From contig CAYZPY010000154.1 in assembly GCA_964480425.1 (NCBI GenBank), forward strand, positions 1-5,558: a DNA stretch of 5,558 nt, given 5' to 3'. Made by a program: the position numbers and the translations under genes. Position 1 is the stretch's first letter; each line of letters begins with the position of its first letter. The notes beneath the pieces are model-generated. The model was not told the origin of the DNA and made no database searches. It worked only from the letters and a program-made list of their open reading frames with translations. The stretch is from CAYYMD01 sp964480425. Lineage in GTDB: Bacteria; Planctomycetota; Phycisphaerae; SM23-33. Positions 1 through 5,494 of this stretch are shown in pieces.

Positions 1-2447
1 TGCCCGGCGGTGAGCATGTCTGCGTCGCCCTCATCCTCGGGCAGCGGGTCGTTCTGGTACTCGGCGAAGAACGCCGCCTCGTCCTGCAGGCGAAGGTTCA
101 TGGCGTGCTGGACGGCCGAGATTTCATCGGGATTGTACCGCTGCGGCCAGGCGACCTGGGCTCCGGCGTCCATCGCCTCGCGGTTGCGGCGATAGAACTC
201 CGTTGCCTCCCTGCCGCCGTTGTTGTTGCGGAGACTCTCGGCGCGTATCTGGGCGTACCTGTCCCACAACTTCCGGTTGGCCGGGAAGGACGGGAAGGAA
301 TAGACCATCCTTGTCCGCTCGCCCTGCCAGGTGGGGTGTTTTTCGCGGTCGAGTATGCGGTCGGCCATGTCGCCGGGTCGGATGACGGTGCAGGGCATAA
401 CACCCGCAATCTTCCTGCCCGGCCCGGCCAGGCCCAGGACGGCGCCTGCAAGTATGCTCTCCCGCGTGGCGCACTGCGATAGCGAACGCGCCGACTCATC
501 CGTCTGCGGGTCGTCCAGTATCACCAGCGACGGGCGGACCGTCTTGCCGTCGGTGCGCTTGTACTTCATGCCGCGAATCCGCCCGGTGAGTCCGGCGACC
601 TTGATGATGGCACCGCTAGCCGGGCTGTGGGGTATGGTCGGCAGGACAATCTCCTGTGCGGTCCAGCCGATGTGCGTGCGCCGGCCCCGGTGCAACTGGC
701 CGTTGCAGCGGTTGGGTATGCCCTCCAGCCGGTGGATGGGATAGACCGCCTCTGGAAAATCCTCCAGCAGGCGGTCGTTGCCGTCCAGTTCCATCTTGAT
801 GCTGTCGAGCATGTCGACGGCGTGGCCCTCGTCGGAGCCGATGAGGCACACGAACTCACGCGAGCCGGTCAGCACCGCCCACAGGCACGCGCTCTCGGCG
901 ATGGTGGTATTATGCGTGGGGACCATCGCCCGCCCGGCCAGGTACAGATGCGATGGGGAATCGACCTGTATGCAGCGAACCGGAACGGAGGGCGCCGGCC
1001 TAATGTCCGTTATGAACCGGTGCCTGCCCGCTGGAGTTCGCAGTGGGGCCGGCCTTAGGCGGCACCGCTTGCGCTCCAGGCGGAATACCGGCCGGTCGTC
1101 ATAGCCCCTGAAATGAAAGCGGCAATACGGGCCGAACCGCTTGCCGTCAAAATCCACCCACTTATAGGAGCGTCCGTACTTTATGCCCAGAGAGGTGAGC
1201 AGCTCGCCCACGTCGTCGCACAGCCTGCCGGCCTTGAGCGTCAGCTCGCAGGCTCCCTTGCGGCTGATGTAGCCGTCGGTGTCCATGATGCCCTGCAACA
1301 GCGCCAGCCTGTCCGGCTCCGACGTCCGCAGGTAAACCGCGGGTATGTGCTTGTTACCCAGCAGACCAAGTTCCCGCAGCCGCTTTTGAAAGGATGTCAG
1401 CCCCGGAAGTACGGACCGCTCCAGGGTCATCACGCCGCATGCCGCCTTGCCGGAACTGCCGGACTGGCGTGGGGTCAGCGTCTCCCCGTCAAGTTCCACC
1501 AGGTGACGCATTTCGACTATGTCGTCCACGTAGTTGGTGACCGTGGAATTCGAGCATGCTCCGTTGCCCAGCCACACTCCCAGCGAGTACGGCTGGATGG
1601 GAAGATTCTCCGCTATTACCTGCAGGGGCTCGGTCAGGGGAATGCGGTAGCGCACCTCTGTCCATTCCCGGTTCGTAGGCAGCTTCACGCGGGGCGCCAT
1701 GTCCGCTGTCCGCAGCGTTTTGGGGTTGCGTCGGGCGTACCGGTCGTGGACCGTCCACAGGTGGTCGGCGTCGCAGACTATGGATGCACCGTCGCTGAAG
1801 ACTACACGGTAGCACGGACGGCCAAGCTGAACCTCCGTGGCGTAAGTTACCCGGCACTGGCGGCCACGCTCGTCAAATAGCGTATCGCCCACCCGCACGT
1901 CGCCCATGGTCGTCCAGCCGTCCGGCGTAGCCAGCATGGTGTCCAGTGCCAGCGCCTTGCCGGCTCCCCTCGGCATTGCCATGGCGAACAGGCCGCCGTG
2001 CAGGACGGCCTCTTCTATTTTGGCGATGACCTTCAGGTGGTCCGGCGACCAGGCCAGCGTGAACGTGTCGGGGAAGTACGACTCGCAGAAGAACCGGAAG
2101 TTGGCGACGGCCTTTTGCTTGCGCTGCGGGTCGACCACGGCGGGTATCTCGCCGTTGTCCCGGCCGGAGGTGGACAGCGCCGCGTTGCGGGCCCGGGCCT
2201 GCTCTTTCATCGCCTCGTAGCCGGACAGGCCGCTGGCCTTTTCGGCCTGGTGGAGTTTTTCCTGCCAGGTGTCCACCAGCCAGGCGGCGTAGCCCAGGAC
2301 GTTGACCCGCTTGCCGTCCCCGACGCGCAGGCCGGCCCGGACGACGTTGCGCCTCACGCGAGACTCGGTGGTCACCTCGCCCAGCGAGGTCGAGTTCAAC
2401 AGCCCGGCCAACTTGCCGGGGCGGACCTGTCGAAGGTCGATGTTCAC
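1..2447 (-). CDS. terL: Phage terminase large subunit, intein-containing, 3' end beyond the window
   Basis: This is the packaging motor ATPase and headful/site nuclease that drives DNA into the phage prohead. Reading from GTG at 2447 gives 815 uninterrupted codons to the window edge. The start is fixed by a GTGA overlap with the stop of the upstream gene and by GGAGG at 2455-2459, 7 bases before it. Residues 1-60 look like a small DNA-binding domain. The Walker A motif PRGAGK (159-164) is followed by a 349-aa intein (165-513), then TTIAES resumes at 514. Walker B is LVILDD (641-646), the RIRGMKY segment and MPCT (684-687, a likely coupling motif) follow the terminase order, and EYQNDP lies near the edge. 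The C-terminal nuclease domain is not in view. About 466 residues of mature protein are visible after splicing. By hand count, roughly 12% of extein codons end in A/T against 22% in the intein. The family call is confident; the exact TerL subgroup is not determined. Confidence 0.93.
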   Translation of the reverse strand, partial: MNIDLRQVRPGKLAGLLNSTSLGEVTTESRVRRNVVRAGLRVGDGKRVNVLGYAAWLVDTWQEKLHQAEKASGLSGYEAMKEQARARNAALSTSGRDNGEIPAVVDPQRKQKAVANFRFFCESYFPDTFTLAWSPDHLKVIAKIEEAVLHGGLFAMAMPRGAGKALALDTMLATPDGWTTMGDVRVGDTLFDERGRQCRVTYATEVQLGRPCYRVVFSDGASIVCDADHLWTVHDRYARRNPKTLRTADMAPRVKLPTNREWTEVRYRIPLTEPLQVIAENLPIQPYSLGVWLGNGACSNSTVTNYVDDIVEMRHLVELDGETLTPRQSGSSGKAACGVMTLERSVLPGLTSFQKRLRELGLLGNKHIPAVYLRTSEPDRLALLQGIMDTDGYISRKGACELTLKAGRLCDDVGELLTSLGIKYGRSYKWVDFDGKRFGPYCRFHFRGYDDRPVFRLERKRCRLRPAPLRTPAGRHRFITDIRPAPSVPVRCIQVDSPSHLYLAGRAMVPTHNTTIAESACLWAVLTGSREFVCLIGSDEGHAVDMLDSIKMELDGNDRLLEDFPEAVYPIHRLEGIPNRCNGQLHRGRRTHIGWTAQEIVLPTIPHSPASGAIIKVAGLTGRIRGMKYKRTDGKTVRPSLVILDDPQTDESARSLSQCATRESILAGAVLGLAGPGRKIAGVMPCTVIRPGDMADRILDREKHPTWQGERTRMVYSFPSFPANRKLWDRYAQIRAESLRNNNGGREATEFYRRNREAMDAGAQVAWPQRYNPDEISAVQHAMNLRLQDEAAFFAEYQNDPLPEDEGDADMLTAG
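909..1955 (-). mobile_element. Class 3 intein with LAGLIDADG homing-endonuclease domain, inserted in the TerL P-loop
   Basis: A 349-residue protein intron (host residues 165-513) is expected to excise itself and join GK to TT, restoring the Walker A motif. Block A begins ALALDT...TPDGW...VGDTLFD. Block B contains CDADHLWTV, with Trp231. Block F is RCIQVDSPSHLYLAG, with Cys492. Block G is VPTHN, with Thr511, His512 and terminal Asn513, followed by Thr514. Ala at position 1 cannot do the usual N-S acyl shift. The Trp/Cys/Thr set is the known class 3 signature, in which the block F Cys starts the reaction. The central part has two dodecapeptide motifs: LGVWLGNG (289-296) and LQGIMDTDG (384-392). 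The first has Asn295 where Asp is normal, so DNA cleavage may be lost. Codons ending in A/T are about twice as frequent as in the flanking exteins, consistent with separate acquisition. Confidence 0.93.
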
Positions 2448-2686
2448 CCGGCCACCTCCCTCTCCATCCACGCCATCAGTTCGATGAGGTTCACGCGTCC
2501 GTCGGCCAGGACCGGCGCTCCGGCGTCTATGGCGGCACGGACGGCCTCGGCGGTAATCTTCCGACCTCCCGCGGCAGATAAGATTCTGGCCGCCTGCTCG
2601 GCCGTCATCGCCTGGGGGTCTACCCTTCCGGCGTCACCGGCGCGGGCATTTTCATTATTTTTTCCGGAATGTACGTCATTTGACAT
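2444..2686 (-). CDS. Small DNA-binding-like protein upstream of TerL, candidate terminase small subunit
   Basis: This 80-aa protein starts at ATG 2686, preceded by GAGGT about 8 bases upstream, and its TGA overlaps the GTG of the terminase gene (GTGA), implying translational coupling. Residues 1-27 are polar and probably disordered. Residues 28-76 read as a compact helical domain with the pattern ITAEAVR (44-50), AGAP (55-58), DGRVN (62-66) and AW (72-73). The same VR/AG/DG/RVN/AW pattern recurs at the N-terminus of the downstream TerL, so the two share a domain, probably a winged-helix or similar DNA-binding fold. The position just before terL and the small size suggest a terminase small subunit that recognises phage DNA, but no family signature is decisive. 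It could also be an excisionase-like or regulatory protein. Confidence 0.7.
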   Translation of the reverse strand: MSNDVHSGKNNENARAGDAGRVDPQAMTAEQAARILSAAGGRKITAEAVRAAIDAGAPVLADGRVNLIELMAWMEREVAG

Positions 2687-2813
2687 AAGTCTTTACCTCG
2701 CAAAAGCATGCGGCATGCATAAATCTGCATAAGTTTTGGGGAATTGACTTGGCACATCCGCGGTTCCATGGCCTGATCGGGTCATAAACATGGCAATACG
2801 AAAGGACAACACG
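2687..2813. promoter_or_regulatory. Divergent intergenic region between the packaging and small-gene transcription units
   Basis: The 127 bases separate the leftward terminase module from the rightward small genes and must hold promoters or operators for one or both. It is visibly richer in A+T than the genes. A TTGACT at 2744-2749 could be a rightward -35, but no good -10 lies at 16-18 bases, so I do not call a promoter. The SD for the first rightward gene, AAAGGA at 2801-2806, is at the right end, and the SD for the leftward small gene lies just past 2690. Short direct repeats at 2706-2732 are listed separately. Confidence 0.5.
2706..2732. repeat. Paired short repeats, operator candidate
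   Basis: Two copies of the palindrome GCATGC (2706-2711 and 2713-2718) are followed by two copies of TGCATAA (2716-2722 and 2726-2732), the latter spaced exactly 10 bases apart, one helical turn. Their place between two divergent units suggests a repressor or activator site. There is no match to a known operator, so the function is inference. Confidence 0.35.
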
Positions 2814-3014
2814 ATGAAGAAGAACACGGAAACCTACCAATGGCTGGTGGCAGAGACGCGACTTGGACGCCGCATCGAGCGGCTCGGCTGGAAGCGGCTG
2901 GCGAAGATTTACTACGCCAACCGCCCCGGCGGCAGGATTCGCAAGGCCATCAACGCAGAGGCGCGGCGGTGCGGATACACGCCGTGGAACATCCTGGCGC
3001 TGAACGCCGGGTAA
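2814..3014 (+). CDS. Small basic protein of unknown function, 66 aa
   Basis: I choose ATG 2814 because AAAGGA sits 7 bases before it, the same spacing as in the next genes. An in-frame ATG at 2790 would add 8 residues but has only a weak upstream SD. The product is basic and helical in character, with an Arg/Lys-rich middle (LGRRIERLGWKRLAKIYY) and a second basic stretch GGRIRKAINAEARRCGY. It has one Cys and no membrane segment. The composition fits a nucleic-acid-binding phage protein, but I recognise no family. It is first of four co-directional small genes and the next starts 24 bases after its stop. Confidence 0.7.
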   Translation: MKKNTETYQWLVAETRLGRRIERLGWKRLAKIYYANRPGGRIRKAINAEARRCGYTPWNILALNAG

Positions 3015-3038
3015 ACCACGAACGGAAGGAGAAAGACC

Positions 3039-3416
3039 ATGCAGATTACAAAGATAGAGCTGGCCGGAAGCAGGATGCCCGAACGCAACGGCATGCCACG
3101 CGGCTTCGCCATACTGCGGCGGGAGGACGGGGCGGACTGGATAAGCGTCGAGCTTATCACACGGGACAGGTACGAATGTCCGCAATGCGGCGAGGCCGAC
3201 CATGACAAGCTCATCTGGCAGAACGACCAGACGGTCATATGCCAGGGATGCGGCAGGGAATACCAGCCGGGCGTTCGGCACTTCATGGTCAGGGCCGACG
3301 GAGAGGACGACCAGTGGAAAACCGCGAAAATCGTCCAGGAAGCGCTGGACGGCCACCGTGGAACGAACGCCGACGTCCAGGACTACTTCGGCGTGTTCCT
3401 GCAAATCGCGGACTGA
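3039..3416 (+). CDS. Zinc-ribbon protein of unknown function, 125 aa
   Basis: ATG 3039 is preceded by AAGGAG (3026-3031) with a 7-base spacer. Residues 47-71 contain CPQC and CQGC, spaced C-x2-C-x17-C-x2-C, a classic zinc ribbon that probably binds one zinc ion. The N-terminal 40 residues look like a beta-rich segment (ITKIELAG, GFAILRRED, WISVELITR), and the C-terminal part (about 85-125) is acidic and likely helical. No enzyme motif is seen. Such ribbons usually bind nucleic acid or protein partners; which applies here cannot be told. It is the second gene in the small-gene run, with 21 bases to the next start. Confidence 0.8.
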   Translation: MQITKIELAGSRMPERNGMPRGFAILRREDGADWISVELITRDRYECPQCGEADHDKLIWQNDQTVICQGCGREYQPGVRHFMVRADGEDDQWKTAKIVQEALDGHRGTNADVQDYFGVFLQIAD

Positions 3417-3437
3417 CCGCGGTAAGGAGCGAAGATT

Positions 3438-3680
3438 ATGGCAAAGCGGAAAGTGACCATACCCGACAGCGACAGGCCCGACCCGGTCGAGCTGTTGCGG
3501 CGGGCGGCCGAGGCCGTCCGGCAGCAGGACATCGCCGTAATGATGCCCGAGCCGGACCCGAACCTGCCGGATGAATGCCCGTTCGTGGATGAGGCCTGCG
3601 AAAAAATCGAACATGGCGGCAAGCTCGGCGCTACCGGCCTGTCGTCGCTGATTTCGTACATCGCGGACATGATGGAATGA
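3438..3680 (+). CDS. Hypothetical protein, 80 aa
   Basis: ATG 3438 follows TAAGGAG (3423-3429) with an 8-base spacer. The product has a short basic N-terminus (MAKRKVTIPD), a probable helix at about 16-36 (PVELLRRAAEAVRQQDIAVM), a proline-rich acidic middle (PEPDPNLPDE) and a C-terminal helix-like segment ending SLISYIADMME. Two cysteines at 47 and 54 do not form a metal motif on their own. I recognise no family. Support for its being real comes from the SD, the spacing and the tight packing with its neighbours. Confidence 0.7.
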   Translation: MAKRKVTIPDSDRPDPVELLRRAAEAVRQQDIAVMMPEPDPNLPDECPFVDEACEKIEHGGKLGATGLSSLISYIADMME

Positions 3681-3703
3681 CGATTTTTCAGAACCCCAGG
3701 ATG

Positions 3704-3721
3704 CGGCCGAAAAACCGGCCG
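3704..3721 (+). other. Hairpin just before the HARE-HTH ribosome binding site
   Basis: CGGCCG, then loop AAAAAC, then CGGCCG forms a 6-bp GC stem ending 3 bases before AAAGGAG. It could be a partial terminator, an RNA-processing site or a translation-tuning element. There is no T-tract after it, so a full terminator is unlikely. Confidence 0.4.
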
Positions 3722-3737
3722 GGAAAGGAGCCATACC

Positions 3738-4049
3738 ATGGCTAAGCAGAAAAAGACAACCAAGGCAAAGGGCGCTTCCAAGCGCAAAAACTCGAAGAAG
3801 CCGAAGGCGGCGAAGAAGCCCAAACGGATGAGCGGACTTGACGCGGCCGCCCAGGTTCTGGGCGAGGCGCAGAAGCCGCTGAGCGCCGGGCAGATGGTCG
3901 AGCGCATGCTGGCCAAAAACCTGTGGTCCACCGGCGGCAAGACGCCCGCGGCGACCATCTACGCGGCCATCATCCGGGAGATAGCCACCAGGGGCGACGC
4001 CAGCCGCTTCCGCAAGGTCGAGCGGGGCAAGTTCGCACTGGCCAAGTAG
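3738..4049 (+). CDS. HARE-HTH winged-helix protein with lysine-rich tail
   Basis: This 103-aa protein starts at ATG 3738, 7 bases after AAGGAG (3725-3730). Residues 1-30 are almost all Lys, Ala, Arg and Ser (KKTTKAKG, KRKNSKK), a disordered, histone-tail-like DNA-binding arm. Residues 32-101 match the HARE-HTH domain: GLDAAAQVLGEA, PLSAGQMVERM, LWSTGGKTPAATIYAAIIREI, then FRKVERGKFAL. That family is found in bacterial restriction and RNA polymerase delta-like proteins and in eukaryotic ASXL and HB1. It is thought to link DNA or chromatin binding to regulation. A stand-alone lysine-tailed form fits a small regulator or DNA-architecture protein. Its last codons and stop form the left end of the 79-bp repeat that recurs after the Fic gene. 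The domain assignment is good; the precise target is unknown. Confidence 0.88.
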   Translation: MAKQKKTTKAKGASKRKNSKKPKAAKKPKRMSGLDAAAQVLGEAQKPLSAGQMVERMLAKNLWSTGGKTPAATIYAAIIREIATRGDASRFRKVERGKFALAK

Positions 4050-4109
4050 CGCCTTCAATTCCCCGCCTCCTCCACCCCGGTTCCGCAAAGGACCGGGGTG
4101 CTCTTGGGC
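4031..4109. repeat. 79-bp direct repeat, copy A
   Basis: It matches 5416-5494 at 71 of 79 positions without gaps, an offset of 1385 bases. It covers the last 19 bases of the HARE-HTH gene including the TAG, a pyrimidine-rich strip (CCGCCTCCTCCACCCCGG) and a strong hairpin. Four of the eight differences lie in the hairpin loop; both arms are identical between copies. Confidence 0.95.
4073..4100 (+). terminator. Hairpin after the small-gene operon, possible terminator
   Basis: CACCCCGGT (4073-4081) pairs perfectly with ACCGGGGTG (4092-4100) around a 10-base loop. The bases that follow (CTCTTGGG) are only weakly T-rich, so termination may need Rho, or the element may do something else. It lies 23 bases after the HARE-HTH stop and before the Fic promoter, where a terminator would be expected. 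Confidence 0.6.
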
Positions 4110-4123
4110 CGGTATTGCCGGCC
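4107..4123 (+). other. Second short hairpin downstream of the operon
   Basis: GGCCGG (4107-4112) and CCGGCC (4118-4123) enclose a 5-base loop. It begins where the homology between the two 79-bp repeats ends and is absent after copy B. Together with the previous hairpin it could strengthen termination. Confidence 0.4.
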
Positions 4124-4159
4124 TGTCCCGAAAATCCCCGACAAATAAGTAAAGTTTTC

Positions 4160-4187
4160 TTGACTAACGCCCGAACTTAGATAAGAT
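4160..4187 (+). promoter_or_regulatory. Sigma70-like promoter of the Fic gene
   Basis: TTGACT (4160-4165, 5 of 6 to consensus) and TAAGAT (4182-4187, 4 of 6) are 16 bases apart in a stretch much richer in A+T than its surroundings. Transcription would begin near 4194, inside the dyad described next, leaving a leader of about 40 bases before the ATG at 4232. Confidence 0.6.
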
Positions 4188-4189
4188 AC

Positions 4190-4216
4190 CTTTACTAACG
4201 ATTGCGGTTGGTAAAG
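4190..4216 (+). promoter_or_regulatory. Operator-like dyad overlapping the Fic transcription start
   Basis: CTTTACTAAC (4190-4199) and GTTGGTAAAG (4207-4216) are inverted repeats matching at 9 of 10 positions around a 7-base centre. A further GTAAAG half-site lies at 4149-4154, just upstream of the -35. The position from about -4 to +22 is typical of a repressor site. In RNA the right arm would overlap the purine-rich stretch that serves as ribosome binding site, so a translation effect is also possible. Confidence 0.55.
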
Positions 4217-4231
4217 AAGATTTAACGACCC

Positions 4232-5401
4232 ATGAAGCGAAAAACAGGAACATATCGACTGACAACCGTCCGTGACGAGCAGGTCAAGTCGTTTATCCCG
4301 CACGACCTGCCGCCGAGCAATCCGCCTCTGGCATTGGACCGGGAGGCCCAGTCCCTGCTCGCCGAGGCAACGGGCGCAATCAGCCGTCTCTCGGTAGCCG
4401 GTGAGATGGTGCCCAGCGCCGACTGGTTCCTCTATGGCTTTGTCCGTAAGGAGGCGGTCATTTCCTCGCAGATCGAGGGCACCCAGGCCACCTTGCAAGA
4501 CGTATTGGAATTCGAAGCCACGCACAAGACCGACAGGCCGGACGATGTCCGGGAAGTGTGCAATTACGTTGAGGCGCTCAGGTACGCGCGGCGCGAGACC
4601 GCCCGCCCTAAGGGTCTTCCTATCAGTACGCGGCTCCTTTGCCAAATTCACAAGCGACTCATGAAAGGCGCTCGTGGGAAAGGCAAACAACCCGGCCAGA
4701 TCAGGCGATCGCAAAACTGGATAGGCGGCACGCGTCCCGGTAACGCCGCATTCGTACCGCCGTCCGCCGCTGAGGTCGCCGACGCAATGAAGATGCTGGA
4801 GCGGTGGATTCACGCCGAAGACCCTCTGCCGCCGCTGGTGCGGGCCGGACTGGCACACGCCCAGTTTGAAACCATCCACCCTTTCCTGGACGGCAATGGC
4901 CGTGTCGGACGGCTTCTTATCACGCTGCTGATGGAGCATTGGCACGTGCTCGCCTCGCCGCTGTTGTATTTCAGTCTGGCGTTCAAGCGGCATCGCCGGG
5001 CGTACTACGAGCGGCTTTCGGCGGTGCGCAGTGACGGCGACTGGGAGGGCTGGAACGCTTTTTTCCTGGAGTGCGTGCGTGAGGCGGCCGATGACGCCGT
5101 GGATGTGGCCAAACGACTGCACGAATTGCTCGGCAGGCATCGTCAAAAGGTTCTTGAACATTCCTCGGCGACGGTCCCTACGGTCCGTTTGCTGGATAAA
5201 CTCCCCGTCCACCCCATCGTAACACTCCAGACCGTAATGGAACTCCTGGACACCACCAAGCCGACCGCCTCCAAGGCCATCCACGCTTTGCAGAATACCG
5301 ATATTCTCCACGAGACTACCGGCCGACAGAGGGACCGAATTTACGCCTACCAGGATTACCTTCGCGTATTGACCGAGGACACACAGACACTCGCGCCATA
5401 G
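4232..5401 (+). CDS. fic: Fic-family protein (probable AMP-transferase) with C-terminal winged helix
   Basis: Fic enzymes usually transfer AMP from ATP to a Ser, Thr or Tyr hydroxyl of a target protein. The 389-aa product has the full active-site motif HPFLDGNGRVGR (216-227): His216 as base, Asp220 for metal, and the GNGR anion-binding loop. A SSQIEG stretch (78-83) fits the [S/T]xxxE[G/N] inhibitory motif, with Glu82 as the autoinhibitory residue. Since it precedes the core this is a class II Fic. The segment GGTRPGNAAFVPPSA (about 165-179) is the usual flap region. Residues 311-385 look like a winged helix (TLQTVMELLDTTKPTASKAIHAL), as in the COG3177 architecture, and could bind the gene's own operator. 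The ATG 4232 has only a weak SD (AAGAAG, about 12 bases upstream), unlike the strong SDs of the preceding genes. The gene has its own promoter, is flanked by direct repeats and appears intact. The target protein is unknown; roles in phage exclusion or host modulation are possible. Confidence 0.93.
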   Translation: MKRKTGTYRLTTVRDEQVKSFIPHDLPPSNPPLALDREAQSLLAEATGAISRLSVAGEMVPSADWFLYGFVRKEAVISSQIEGTQATLQDVLEFEATHKTDRPDDVREVCNYVEALRYARRETARPKGLPISTRLLCQIHKRLMKGARGKGKQPGQIRRSQNWIGGTRPGNAAFVPPSAAEVADAMKMLERWIHAEDPLPPLVRAGLAHAQFETIHPFLDGNGRVGRLLITLLMEHWHVLASPLLYFSLAFKRHRRAYYERLSAVRSDGDWEGWNAFFLECVREAADDAVDVAKRLHELLGRHRQKVLEHSSATVPTVRLLDKLPVHPIVTLQTVMELLDTTKPTASKAIHALQNTDILHETTGRQRDRIYAYQDYLRVLTEDTQTLAP

Positions 5402-5415
5402 AATCCACAATCTGT

Positions 5416-5494
5416 GTTCGCATTGGCCGAGCAGCGCCTTCAATTCACCGCCTCCTCCACCCCGGTTCCGGAAGGTGCCGGGGTGCTCTTGGGC
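5416..5494. repeat. 79-bp direct repeat, copy B
   Basis: This is the right-hand copy of 4031-4109. Its first bases still read F-A-L-A in the frame used by the HARE-HTH gene end, but the Lys codon is now GAG and the stop TAG is CAG, so it is a non-coding vestige. It starts 14 bases after the Fic stop and includes the conserved pyrimidine strip and hairpin. Confidence 0.93.
5458..5485 (+). terminator. Hairpin after the Fic gene, possible terminator
   Basis: CACCCCGG (5458-5465) pairs with CCGGGGTG (5478-5485). The 12-base loop differs from copy A at four positions and can fold further into CC/GG closing a GGAA tetraloop. As in copy A the following bases CTCTTGGGC are not a strong T-tract. It would end the Fic transcript. 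Confidence 0.55.

Noticed and set aside
1113..1880. A 255-codon open frame on the plus strand
   Set aside because: It lies wholly opposite the intein, whose blocks are clear on the minus strand. No SD or motif supports it.
2744..2772. Rightward sigma70 promoter for the small-gene run
   Set aside because: TTGACT is a fair -35, but at 16-18 bases downstream there is only CATGGC or similar, with no usable -10.
2790..2813. Earlier ATG at 2790 as the start of the first small gene
   Set aside because: It lacks a good SD, while ATG 2814 has AAAGGA at the same spacing as the following genes.
4055..4080. G-quadruplex on the minus strand of the pyrimidine-rich strip (also in copy B)
   Set aside because: Only two-base G runs are available for most tiers, so a stable structure is doubtful.
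2676..4088. A 470-codon open frame on the minus strand opposite the four small genes
   Set aside because: It runs antisense across four genes that each have SDs and, in two cases, known domains. Its product has no recognisable motif and it begins inside the 79-bp repeat. It is a GC-rich shadow frame.
4031..5494. Integron-like gene cassette with attC sites
   Set aside because: Each gene is followed by a similar palindromic element, as in an integron, but the core sites RYYYAAC and GTTRRRY are missing and the repeat includes coding sequence of the preceding gene.
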